Source of the DNA: an uncultured Caldilineales bacterium
Lineage (GTDB): Bacteria > Chloroflexota > Anaerolineae > JAAEKA01
DNA length: 64,000 bases
Assembly: GCA_937907455.1 (NCBI GenBank)
Contig: CALESQ010000078.1
Span: forward strand, 53,618 to 117,617
Reading direction: 5' to 3'
Positions within the stretch are counted from its first letter, which is position 1, and each line of letters begins with the position of its first letter. The notes under the pieces were generated by a model. The model saw nothing but the letters and a program-made list of their open reading frames with translations, did not search any database and was not told where the DNA came from. Shown here in pieces: positions 15,638-24,362 of the stretch. The position numbers were made by a program, and so were the translations under genes.

Positions 15638-18470
15638 ACGCAGTGATGCCGCGCTGGTGGTGTTGCTGACACTGCTGGCGCTGCTGCTGCGTGCCGCCCG
15701 TCTGGACTTTCAGCCCCTTTGGTGGGATGAGGGCTACAGCGTTTGGTTTGCCCACCATTCCCTGGCAACCATGGCGCGACTGACCGCGCTTGACATTCAC
15801 CCGCCGTTATACTACGCCCTGCTGGGCGGCTGGGGGCAGATTCTTGGCTTTGAGCCGCTGGCACTGCGCTGGTTTTCGGTGCTGATCGGCAGCGCCACCG
15901 TGCCGCTGATGTTTGTGGCCGGCGACTGGCTCAGCAGCCGTCGCACCGGCCTGGTAGCGGCGGCGCTGCTGGCTATCAACCCACTGCACATCTACTATTC
16001 GCAGGAAGTGCGCATGTACGCGCTGGTGACGTTGTGGGCGCTACCCGCGCTGATGATGGCCGCCCGCTGGCTGGGGCTGGGTCAGCGCATCGCCCGCGCC
16101 GCAGCCCCAACAGACCAGCGGCTGCTCATCGGCTATGTGGCGGCCATCACTCTGGCTCTGTATACCCAATACTATGCCGGCTTTTTGCTGGTCGGCATTG
16201 CCCTCACCGGCGGCCTGATACTGCGTAAACAGCGTGCCGAACGCGCCGTGCTGCTCCGTTGGTTGGCTGCACAGGCCGCGGCGCTGCTGCTCTTCCTGCC
16301 CTGGCTGCTCTATGCCGGGCCCAAGCTGTTGCCCTATATCTCGCAAAAAGTGGTGGCCGATTCCGATCCCCCGCTGGAGCTGCTGCTTTACCTGGCGCGT
16401 CACCTGGCTGCCTTTGGCACAGGCCATCTTGAAGGCGCACTGGCCGATTGGTGGCCGCTCGGCCTGATTGGCGTTATCCTGCTGCTGGCCGGCCTGCTAC
16501 GTCTGCTACAGCGCCGCGCCGCGCCGCCGCAGCAAATCCGCCTGCTGGTCTACCTGGGTGTGATTCTGACTACGGTGCTGCTGCTGGGCTGGCTGGTCAA
16601 TCTAAGCTATCCCTTTTTCCCGGAGCGAGGTGAGCGCCTGCTGCTGCTAGGCTTGCCGGTTTTTCTGTTGCTGTTGGCCGCGGTTTGGGAATACCCTGAT
16701 CCAGTTCGCAGCCCCCACCAGCAAGTGGTGCTGCAACCGCTGGGCAGCGGAGTAACCGGCTATTTTACCGCGGGTATGTTGCTGCTTTCACTGTTGGCGC
16801 TAGTGCCCTTCTACACCGTGCCACGCTACGCAGAGGAAGATTATCGCCCGCTGATCGGTCAGGTCACCCAGTGGGCACGGCCCGAAGACACAGTATTTGC
16901 CATCTATCCCTGGCAGGTGGGCTATTTCTGGAGCTATGCGCCGGACAATGGCCCGCGGGCGCTGCTATCGCCCAGCGATGAATGGGGCCCCGAGCTGAGT
17001 ACTACCCTGGACGCGGCCTTGCAGCGCGGTCGGGTTTGGTTCCCCATGCATTTGGCATTGGGTGGCAAACTGGAAACCACCGTAGAGCAGTATCTGGCTG
17101 CCAGCAACGCGCAACTGACCAATCGTTGGTACAGCAGCAGCACCCGACTCACCGGCTGGGGAGTGAGCAACGCCACAGAGGCCCCCACACGCACGGCCAC
17201 AGCACACTTCGACGATGGCAGCGTGGTCAGCATCAGTTATCAGCCGCGGCCTGTGACAGCAGCCAACGATATGCTGCCCCTGACTATAGCCTTTGACACC
17301 CTGCCCGGCCAACGCCTGGCTAGCCTGCGCCTGATGAGCGACGACGAACGCATCTGGGCGCAACGTGACCTGACAATAGACAGCCCCGGCACGCAGCAAA
17401 TCGCCATGTTGATCCCAGCCGGCCTGCCTGCTGGTGTCTACGCCCTGCAATTCAGCCTGGCACAGCCCGACAATGCCCGCGCCATTGGCTTGCAGGAACC
17501 GGCGGCACAAAACGGACAACTGGCACTGGGGCAAATCAGCGTAGCCGCGCCGCAGCAGCAGCCCTCCCTCAGCGCGCTGCCGATGGAGGTGCAGCGCCGC
17601 GTTGATCTGGGGAGCAATGCCCGCTTGCTGGGTTACAGCGTCACCGCGGGTCGCCTGCTGCCAGGCGATGACCTGCTGGTGAACCTATTCTGGCAAGGCT
17701 TGACCGAAGTGGGGCAAGACGATCTATCCGCTTTTGTGCAGTTGCTGGATGAAAACGATGCCGTAGCTGTGGCATGGGAAGGCCCCCCGGTGGCCTGGCA
17801 TCTCACCAACACCTGGCAGCCCGGTGAGCTGGTACGCAGCCAGCACACCTTGCGCCTGCCGGCCACCATCGAGCCGGGGCGCTACACGCTGGTGGCCGGC
17901 CTATTCAACCCGGCCAGTGGCGAACGTTTACCCGCAGCCTGGAACAGCGGACCGTGGGGGCTGATCAAACACCATGCAGAAGAAGCCAATCTGGGCACAG
18001 TGCGCATTGCCAAACACAAAACGCCTGCCGCGGTGCCTGAACCGCGTGTGCGCACCGATGCGGTGATGACGCGGCTGGGCATGCTGGTGGGCTACGATCT
18101 GACCAAAACGCGCCTCCAGCCGGGCGATACGCTCAACCTGACGCTATACTGGCAACCGCGCGAAAGCACCGGCGAACGCCTGACCGTCTTTGTGCACCTG
18201 GTAGACGAGCAAGGGGTGATCATGGGCCAATCGGACAGCCAGCCCGCACAAGGCACGCGGCCCACTTCAAGCTGGCTGCCAAACGAAACTATTGCAGATC
18301 AGCATAGCTTGCGGGTCAGTGATGATGCCCTGCTGGGCCGGGCCTTTCTGCGCGTGGGGCTGTACGACCCGGCCACCGGTGAACGAGTGTTGTGGCTGGA
18401 CCCCACCGGCCAACCGGGAGCCAATGCACTGCCTCTGCCTGCCGCAATATGGATCACCACCGCGCGCTGA
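15591..18470 (+). CDS. GT39-family (PMT/ArnT-like) membrane glycosyltransferase with beta-sandwich C-terminus
   Basis: About 959 residues. The first 430 have many membrane helices with the GT-C signatures WWDEGYSVWF (acidic pair after the first helix, near residue 46) and DIHPPLYYALLGGW, plus YYSQEVRMYAL. The soluble half holds two related beta-domains, each with a LLPGDDLLVNLFWQ or LQPGDTLNLTLYWQ pattern and a GERLPAAW or GERVLWLD end. It probably moves a sugar from a lipid carrier to a protein or glycan outside the membrane. The ATG at 15591 overlaps the upstream gene by 47 bases; an alternative ATG is at 15549. Acceptor unknown; the neighbouring Thr-rich surface proteins are candidates. 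Confidence 0.85.
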   Translation: MATNSVGYTSSGRAGKRSDAALVVLLTLLALLLRAARLDFQPLWWDEGYSVWFAHHSLATMARLTALDIHPPLYYALLGGWGQILGFEPLALRWFSVLIGSATVPLMFVAGDWLSSRRTGLVAAALLAINPLHIYYSQEVRMYALVTLWALPALMMAARWLGLGQRIARAAAPTDQRLLIGYVAAITLALYTQYYAGFLLVGIALTGGLILRKQRAERAVLLRWLAAQAAALLLFLPWLLYAGPKLLPYISQKVVADSDPPLELLLYLARHLAAFGTGHLEGALADWWPLGLIGVILLLAGLLRLLQRRAAPPQQIRLLVYLGVILTTVLLLGWLVNLSYPFFPERGERLLLLGLPVFLLLLAAVWEYPDPVRSPHQQVVLQPLGSGVTGYFTAGMLLLSLLALVPFYTVPRYAEEDYRPLIGQVTQWARPEDTVFAIYPWQVGYFWSYAPDNGPRALLSPSDEWGPELSTTLDAALQRGRVWFPMHLALGGKLETTVEQYLAASNAQLTNRWYSSSTRLTGWGVSNATEAPTRTATAHFDDGSVVSISYQPRPVTAANDMLPLTIAFDTLPGQRLASLRLMSDDERIWAQRDLTIDSPGTQQIAMLIPAGLPAGVYALQFSLAQPDNARAIGLQEPAAQNGQLALGQISVAAPQQQPSLSALPMEVQRRVDLGSNARLLGYSVTAGRLLPGDDLLVNLFWQGLTEVGQDDLSAFVQLLDENDAVAVAWEGPPVAWHLTNTWQPGELVRSQHTLRLPATIEPGRYTLVAGLFNPASGERLPAAWNSGPWGLIKHHAEEANLGTVRIAKHKTPAAVPEPRVRTDAVMTRLGMLVGYDLTKTRLQPGDTLNLTLYWQPRESTGERLTVFVHLVDEQGVIMGQSDSQPAQGTRPTSSWLPNETIADQHSLRVSDDALLGRAFLRVGLYDPATGERVLWLDPTGQPGANALPLPAAIWITTAR

Positions 18471-18545
18471 AACTTCACGGCGCGTTCTCCGTAAAGAAGT
18501 CACAGAACATGCTGAACAAACCGACTTTTTTTTCGTGAGGTACCC

Positions 18546-19061
18546 ATGAACGACGACACCACTCGCACCACCGACGACACCGCCCAGGATACGGCTCAAA
18601 GCCAGCCCGGCAGCGACCCCACCATTTTGCAGGAAATCAACCATCTCGGCCAAAAAGTGGCCACAGCCGTGCAAACCCTTTGGGAAAGCGGCGAGCGCCA
18701 CAAAGCAGAAGAAGAAGTGCGCAAAGCCCTGCGTATGGCGGGTGAGCGCATTGATCAGGCTGCTGAGACCATGCGCAGCAACAGCGTTGCTAAAGATATT
18801 CAGAACCAGGCCACCCGTGCCGCCGATGCGGTGCAGAAAAACGACGTTACCCAGCAGGTGCGCCAGGGTTTGTTTTCTGGTCTGCGCCGCCTAAACGAGG
18901 AATTAACCGAGTTTCTGAACAAAAACCGCGCCGACGAAACCCGCAGCGCAGGTGAAGCCGCTGCAGAAGCGGGCAAAGCCGCAGCTGCGGCTGCCGATCA
19001 CGCCGCAGACGCAGCCTCAACCACCATCCGCGAGACGGTAGACGCCATCAAGCAAGCGTAA
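18546..19061 (+). CDS. Small Ala-rich helical (coiled-coil) protein of unknown function
   Basis: A 171-residue hydrophilic protein with ATG preceded by GTGAGG. The N-terminus is Thr/Asp-rich and disordered; from about residue 30 the pattern is helical with heptad-like spacing (HLGQKVATAVQTLWESGERH, KALRMAGERIDQAAETM); the end is an AAAAAADHAADAA-type helix. No signal peptide or membrane helix. It resembles small apolipoprotein- or stress-type helical proteins only in general composition. The 90-bp hairpin array begins 20 bases after its stop. Confidence 0.65.
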   Translation: MNDDTTRTTDDTAQDTAQSQPGSDPTILQEINHLGQKVATAVQTLWESGERHKAEEEVRKALRMAGERIDQAAETMRSNSVAKDIQNQATRAADAVQKNDVTQQVRQGLFSGLRRLNEELTEFLNKNRADETRSAGEAAAEAGKAAAAAADHAADAASTTIRETVDAIKQA

Positions 19062-19080
19062 CCACCATAGCGATACAAAG

Positions 19081-20038
19081 CTGCGGCCGGTCTCTGACCG
19101 AGTCCGCCGACAAATGGCTCGGTCTGGAGACCGGCCATAGCTACGAAAACCGGCCATAGCGATACGAAGCTGCGGCCGGTCTCTGACCGAGTCCGCCCGG
19201 CAAATGGCTCGGTCTGGAGACCGGCCATAGCTACGAAGACCGGCCATAGCGATACAAAGCTGCGGCCGGTCTCTGACCGAGTCCGCCCGACGAATGGCTC
19301 GGTCTGGAGACCGGCCATAGCCACGAATGCCGGCCATAGCTTTACGAAACTGCGGCCGGTCTCTGACCGAGTCCGCCCGACGAATGGCTCGGTCTGGAGA
19401 CCGGCCATAGCTACGAATGCCGGCCATAGCTTTACGAAACTGCGGCCGGTCTCTGACCGAGTCCGCCCGGCAAATGGCTCGGTCTGGAGACCGGCCATAG
19501 CTACGAAAACCGGCCATAGCTACGAAAACCGACCATAGCGATACGAAGCTGCGGCCGGTCTCTGACCGAGTCCGTCCGACGAATGGCTCGGTCTGGAGAC
19601 CGGCCATAGCTACGAATGCCGGCCATAGCGATACGAAGCTGCGGCCGGTCTCTGACCGAGTCCGCCCGACAAATGGCTCGGTCTGGAGACCGGCCATAGC
19701 TACGAAAACCGGCCATAGCGATACGAAACTGCGGCCGGTCTCTGACCGAGTCCGCCCGACGAATGGCTCGGTCTGGAGACCGGCCATAGCTACGAATGCC
19801 GGCCATAGCTTTACGAAGCTGCGGCCGGTCTCTGACCGAGTCCGCCGACAAATGGCTCGGTCTGGAGACCGGCCATAGCCACGAATGCCGGCCATAGCTT
19901 TACGAAACTGCGGCCGGTCTCTGACCGAGTCCGCCCGACGAATGGCTCGGTCTGGAGACCGGCCATAGCTACGAAAACCGGCCATAGCGATACGAAGCTG
20001 CGGCCGGTCTCTGACCGAGTCCGCCCGACGAAAATTGA
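19081..20038. repeat. Array of about 10.4 copies of a 90-bp hairpin-forming unit
   Basis: Units begin (CTGCGGCCGG) at 19081, 19170, 19260, 19350, 19440, 19549, 19639, 19729, 19819, 19908 and a partial one at 19998. Most are 90 bp; two are 89 and one is 109 because a 19-bp piece is duplicated. Each unit holds two nearly complementary arms, GCCGGTCTCTGACCGAG and CTCGGTCTGGAGACCGGC, with a 16-base loop, followed by two direct copies of CGGCCATAG. The unit length is divisible by three, so long frames open on the minus strand, but the 89- and 109-bp units shift the frame, which argues against coding. The array ends just before a terminator and is probably transcribed from the upstream gene. Confidence 0.92.
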
Positions 20039-20041
20039 AGG

Positions 20042-20079
20042 AAAGAGGAAACAAGATACATCTCGTTTCCTCTTTTTAT
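20042..20079 (+). terminator. Intrinsic terminator after the hairpin array
   Basis: AAAGAGGAAAC and GTTTCCTCTTT form an 11-pair stem with a 12-base loop followed by TT and ATT. It would end transcripts from the helical-protein gene and the repeat array before the tRNA nucleotidyltransferase gene. Confidence 0.8.
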
Positions 20080-20118
20080 TGCCTGCTGTTGGTTGCTTCC
20101 AAATTTCTGCTGCACCGT

Positions 20119-20126
20119 GGTACAAT
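20119..20126 (+). promoter_or_regulatory. Extended -10 promoter element for the tRNA nucleotidyltransferase gene
   Basis: TGGTACAAT is an extended -10 (TGnTACAAT) whose expected start point coincides with the A of the ATG at 20134. No Shine-Dalgarno and no good -35 are seen, so a leaderless mRNA is likely. Confidence 0.5.
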
Positions 20127-20133
20127 AGCCATC

Positions 20134-22785
20134 ATGCCGACCCAACCACTCACGGTGATTCTCACCCACGAACATGCCGATTTTGACGCGCTGGCCTCGT
20201 TGCTGGGTGCGCACAAGCTGTTTCCTGCTGCCATTCCTCTGCTGCCACGCAGCCTAAACCGCAACCTGCTTGATTTTCTGGCATTACACCGCAGCGCGCT
20301 GCCCTTTCGCCAATCGGATGATTTGCCGCGGCGAGCCGTAGAGCGCGCCATTGTGGTAGATGCCCAGAGTTTTGCCACGGTGCGCGGGATGCAGCCCAAT
20401 ACTCCGGCACTGATCATTGATCACCATGCGCTGCAACGTGCGCTGCCCGAAGGCTGGGAATTCTGGGGCGACGAGGTGGGAGCCACCACTACGCTGCTGG
20501 TAGAGCGCATCGCCGAACGCGGCCTGCCTCTCACCCCGGTAGAAGCCACGTTGCTGCTGCTGGGCATCTACGAAGACACCGGTTCGCTGCTGTATGCGGC
20601 CACCACCGCGCGCGACCTGCGCACCGCGGCCTGGCTGCTGGAGCAGGGAGCAAACCTAGCGGTAGCACACGGCTTTCTGCATCATCCGCTGAGCGCAGCG
20701 CAAAGCGAGCTGTATACACGCCTGGCCGAGAACAGTCGCATCCACATCATCGCCGGGCAGCCGGTGATGATCGCCACGGCACAGGCAGCCGGCTACCGCG
20801 ATGAAATCAGCCCGCTGGCGCATGCCCTGCGCGATGTCTATGACCCCACGGTGCTGTTGCTGCTGGTAGACCTGGAAGATCGCATACAACTGGTGGCACG
20901 CAGCAACAGCGATGCACTGGACGTAGGCGAGCTGGCCCGAACCTGGGGCGGCGGCGGCCACCCGCGCGCCGCGGCCGCGCTGATCCGCGGCAACACGCTG
21001 GAGGAAGTGCAAACCCAGCTACTGGCACAGCTTCAAAGCGCGGTGCAGGCCCCGGTGACGGTAGCACAGATTATGACTCACGGCAATCCGATTGTTGTGC
21101 CGCCCAGCCTCAGCGTAGCCGAGATGGCAAAGATGATTCGGCAGTACGGCTTCGAGGGCTATCCGGTGCTGGCGCAGGCTGAACGGCCCATGCGCGAGCA
21201 GCGCTATGCCGTCGCCGACCTGCTGGGCATCATCACCCGCCGCCAGGTTGACCGCGCCCTGCAACACGACCTGGGCAATCATCCCATCGAACGCTACATG
21301 CGCACCGGCCAGGTGACGGTATCGCCGCACACCAGCGTGCCCGCGCTACAACGGCTGATGATCGAAACTGGCTGGGGGCAAATTCCCGTGGTGGATGCAG
21401 CCAGCGGCCAGATCAGCGGCATTGTCACCCGCACCGACCTGATCAAGCTGTGGGGCACAGCGCCGAGCGTGTCGCGACGTGAAGAGATTGCGCGGCGCAT
21501 GGCCGCCACGCTGCCACCGCCCCTGATGGAACACCTACACGCAGCGGGAGAAATCGCCGAGACGCTGGGCTATCTGCTGTATGCCGTAGGCGGCTTTGCC
21601 CGCGACCTGCTGCTCAGAAGACCCAACTTCGATGTAGACCTGGTGGTGGAAGGCAATGCTATCGAGCTGGCAGAGCGAATGACCGCTGCTTTCGGCGGCT
21701 ATGTCCACAGCCACGAGCGCTTTGGCACTGCCAAATGGCTGCTGCCTGAGCGGCATGCCGCGACCCACGGCGAAATGCCCACCGCACTGCCGGCCTCGCT
21801 GGATTTTGTAAGCGCGCGCGCAGAATTCTATACTGCGCCCACGGTGCTGCCTACGGTGGAAAGCGGCTCAATCAAGCTGGACCTGCATCGCCGCGATTTT
21901 ACCATCAACACCCTGGCCATTGCGCTGAACAAAAGCAACTGGGGCGAACTGCTGGACTTCTACGGCGGTGAACGCGACCTGCACGCGGGCGTGCTGCGGG
22001 TGCTGCATACCCACAGCTTTGTGGATGATCCGACACGCATCCTGCGGGCGGCGCGTTTTGCCCAACGCTTCGGCTTCAGCATCGAAACGCGTACCGGCGA
22101 ACTGATCGCCAATTCGATAGCGTTGCTGGACCGGGTAACTCCGGCACGCATCCGCCATGAGTTGGAGTTGATATTTGGCGAACAGCAGCCAGAGCGCGCC
22201 CTGCGACACCTGCAGGAAATGGGTGTGCTGGCTATGCTTCACGCCGACCTGCGGGTAACACCGTGGGTAGAGGAGCGCTTTGCAACGTTGCGGCGGACGA
22301 TCCACACGCATCAGGCTGTGCTGCCCGCCGATCTGGACCAGCTTTACTTCGGTATCTGGACCTATGGCCTGGAACCAGCAGATTTTGCACAGCTTAATCA
22401 GCGCCTAAGCCTGATGAGCAGCACGATGGCACTGCTGCACGACCTGCATCGCTGCCGGGGGTATCTAGCCGAGCTGGAGCAGTCCGATCTGCGCTCCAGC
22501 CGGATTTTCGCCCTGTTGCAGCCAGTGGCAGAGGCGGCGCGCTTCCTGCTGCCCATCATCACAGCCTCGCCGGTAATTGCCGAGCGGGTGCAACGCTTTG
22601 AGGAGGTGCTGCGCCCCTTGCAACTTTATACCAACGGCCACACCCTGCAGCGCATGGGGCTGAAGCCGGGGCCGCGCTACGGCAAAATCCTCGACGCGTT
22701 GCGCACTGCGCGGCTGGACGGTGAAATCAGCAGCGAGGCCGAGGAACAGGCATTATTACAACAACTTATCCGTACTGACTCTTAA
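20134..22785 (+). CDS. DHH-DHHA1-CBS-CBS-poly(A) polymerase-like tRNA nucleotidyltransferase (A-adding type)
   Basis: An 883-residue fusion. Residues 1 to about 305 are a DHH phosphoesterase module (LTHEHADFDALAS, ALIIDHHAL, TWGGGGHPRAA). About 310-450 holds two CBS domains (VAQIMTHGNPIVV and YMRTGQVTVSPHT). From about 480 comes a class II nucleotidyltransferase head, YAVGGFARDLLL and FDVDLVVEG with the two catalytic Asp near 500, RRDFTINTLA, and FVDDPTRILRAARF. This layout is known for A-adding enzymes in deep-branching bacteria, where a separate CC-adding enzyme makes the rest of CCA. The tRNA-Lys gene here does not encode the full CCA end, consistent with need for such enzymes. Exact nucleotide specificity is not provable from sequence alone. 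Confidence 0.88.
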   Translation: MPTQPLTVILTHEHADFDALASLLGAHKLFPAAIPLLPRSLNRNLLDFLALHRSALPFRQSDDLPRRAVERAIVVDAQSFATVRGMQPNTPALIIDHHALQRALPEGWEFWGDEVGATTTLLVERIAERGLPLTPVEATLLLLGIYEDTGSLLYAATTARDLRTAAWLLEQGANLAVAHGFLHHPLSAAQSELYTRLAENSRIHIIAGQPVMIATAQAAGYRDEISPLAHALRDVYDPTVLLLLVDLEDRIQLVARSNSDALDVGELARTWGGGGHPRAAAALIRGNTLEEVQTQLLAQLQSAVQAPVTVAQIMTHGNPIVVPPSLSVAEMAKMIRQYGFEGYPVLAQAERPMREQRYAVADLLGIITRRQVDRALQHDLGNHPIERYMRTGQVTVSPHTSVPALQRLMIETGWGQIPVVDAASGQISGIVTRTDLIKLWGTAPSVSRREEIARRMAATLPPPLMEHLHAAGEIAETLGYLLYAVGGFARDLLLRRPNFDVDLVVEGNAIELAERMTAAFGGYVHSHERFGTAKWLLPERHAATHGEMPTALPASLDFVSARAEFYTAPTVLPTVESGSIKLDLHRRDFTINTLAIALNKSNWGELLDFYGGERDLHAGVLRVLHTHSFVDDPTRILRAARFAQRFGFSIETRTGELIANSIALLDRVTPARIRHELELIFGEQQPERALRHLQEMGVLAMLHADLRVTPWVEERFATLRRTIHTHQAVLPADLDQLYFGIWTYGLEPADFAQLNQRLSLMSSTMALLHDLHRCRGYLAELEQSDLRSSRIFALLQPVAEAARFLLPIITASPVIAERVQRFEEVLRPLQLYTNGHTLQRMGLKPGPRYGKILDALRTARLDGEISSEAEEQALLQQLIRTDS

Positions 22786-22801
22786 TTCGCAAGGAGAACA
22801 C

Positions 22802-23527
22802 ATGCAAACCATCAAACGTCCCTTTGCCCTGCTGTGGGATGCGCTGTTTCTGCAACGCCCAGCCTATGCCCACATGCGCGATGACGACAATCCTTTTGTC
22901 GAGGGCTTGTTTGTGCTGGCCGTGCTGGGCATTGTGCTTGGCGTAGCCGGACTGATCGGCGGTTCGCTGGAGTGGGCCAGCAGCCCCAACATCAACGCCA
23001 TTCGCGACACCGTGTTTGCCAACCTGCAAAAGATGACCTGGTGGCCGATGGTGGAGCAGAATCCAGACATACATAGCGGTTGGTTGCGCCTGTGGGATGG
23101 CATCTGGCGGGTAGTAGCCACAATGACCCCCACCCCGGCCAACTCGCTGCTGGGCCTGGTGACCCGACCGCTGGGGCTGATTTTAGGCTGGTTGGTGTAT
23201 GGTGTGCTGGCGCTGCTGTTTGCCCGCCTGCTGGGCGGACGGGGCACGCTCAACCAAACGCTGGGGGCAACTGCGCTGGCTGCGGCCCCGCAGATGCTCA
23301 CCCTGCTAACGGTGCTGCCCTTTGTCACGCTGGCCGGGCTGGGTGTCTGGTCGCTGCTGTGCAACTACATGGCGCTGCGCACGGTGCATGGCCTGAGCTG
23401 GCAGCGCACGCTGTGGGCCGCGCTGTTGCCAGGCGCTGTGCTGCTGCTGCTGGCCGTGCTTCTCGGCTTTGTGGCAGCCAGCGTAGCCGGGCCGCTGTTT
23501 TCATCGTGGGTTGGAGGTGTTTCATGA
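22802..23527 (+). CDS. YIP1-family membrane protein
   Basis: A 241-residue protein with AAGGAG before its ATG. About five hydrophobic helices follow a short soluble N-terminus; the segment GWLVYGVLALLFARLLGGRG near residue 135 and the following ATALAAAPQML match the YIP1-type pattern in bacteria. It overlaps its paralogue by four bases. Role unknown; such proteins often sit near secretion or envelope genes. Confidence 0.75.
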   Translation: MQTIKRPFALLWDALFLQRPAYAHMRDDDNPFVEGLFVLAVLGIVLGVAGLIGGSLEWASSPNINAIRDTVFANLQKMTWWPMVEQNPDIHSGWLRLWDGIWRVVATMTPTPANSLLGLVTRPLGLILGWLVYGVLALLFARLLGGRGTLNQTLGATALAAAPQMLTLLTVLPFVTLAGLGVWSLLCNYMALRTVHGLSWQRTLWAALLPGAVLLLLAVLLGFVAASVAGPLFSSWVGGVS

Positions 23528-24285
23528 ACGGTTTGCTGACCACATTGCGCGACATTCTTTTCCTGAACACATCTGCCTACGAGCAATGGCGCGAAGCACC
23601 ACAGGCCATGAAGCGCGGCTTCTTGCTGCTAATTATCTGTGCTTTGCTGGCCGGCAGTCTGAACTTTATCATGACCTTCCGCAGCAACCTGCGCCCCTTC
23701 ACCCAGGACCAGGCCAACCAGATCGAAGAAGAGTTCATGCAGGGTATGCAAGTTTGGCAGGCAGGTGTAAACCAGCAGGATCCGGCCATGCAGGTATTCA
23801 TGGATCAGTTTATCACCAACTTCCGCGCCGGCATCAACATCGGCGTGGAGATTGATGCGCTGCCCAGCCCGTTGCCACGCGGTCTGGCTCGGCTGCTGCA
23901 AAGCCTGGGCGGATGGATCACCCGCGGCTTTGGCCAGGTGAGCCTGTGGCTGGGCTACGGCATCTGGGTACTGCTGTTCGCCCGTTTGCTGGGCGGACAG
24001 GGGCGCATGGATCGTTTCTTCGGGACTACGGCGCTTTATGCCGTGCCCAACCTGCTGGGATTATTCAATCCCGTACCGGCAGTCGGCCCCCTGATGGCTT
24101 TTATCGGGACGCTATGGGGTATTTTGGTTTATGGCAAGGCCGTGCAAGTGAGCCAGCAACTCACCACGGGGCGCACGATTGCGGCGATGCTGTTGCCGCT
24201 AGCACTGGCCTTTGTGCTGGCAATCGTGCTTTCGATGATATTTTTTGTGCTGCTGGCTATCAGCGCCAGCGCGGGCCAGGGCTAA
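23524..24285 (+). CDS. YIP1-family membrane protein, paralogue of the preceding one
   Basis: A 253-residue protein whose ATG overlaps the stop of the preceding gene (ATGA). It shares the arrangement of the neighbour, with the matching segment GYGIWVLLFARLLGGQGRMD and TTALYAVPNLL, but has a soluble insert of about 75 residues after the first helix (QDQANQIEEEFMQG). The pair is probably a tandem duplication acting as a heteromer; function not known. Confidence 0.72.
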   Translation: MNGLLTTLRDILFLNTSAYEQWREAPQAMKRGFLLLIICALLAGSLNFIMTFRSNLRPFTQDQANQIEEEFMQGMQVWQAGVNQQDPAMQVFMDQFITNFRAGINIGVEIDALPSPLPRGLARLLQSLGGWITRGFGQVSLWLGYGIWVLLFARLLGGQGRMDRFFGTTALYAVPNLLGLFNPVPAVGPLMAFIGTLWGILVYGKAVQVSQQLTTGRTIAAMLLPLALAFVLAIVLSMIFFVLLAISASAGQG

Positions 24286-24321
24286 TCTGCCCTGCCGGGC
24301 CTGAACGCCACTGACTGCTGC

Positions 24322-24358
24322 GGTCGGCAGCGCCGGAAAAGGCTCCGGCCTGCCGACC
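24322..24358. terminator. Bidirectional hairpin between convergent genes
   Basis: GGTCGGCAG and CTGCCGACC enclose a second inner pair CCGGA/TCCGG. It lies between the stops of the YIP1 paralogue and the minus-strand glycosyltransferase. No T-tract on either side; transcription end function inferred from position. Confidence 0.55.
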
Positions 24359-24362
24359 CGGC

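Noticed and set aside
19017..20054. Minus-strand frames of up to 345 residues with 30-residue repeats across the hairpin array
   Set aside because: They arise because the unit is 90 bp. Units of 89 and 109 bp move the frame from one repeat peptide to another, there is no ribosome site, and several frames are open at once.
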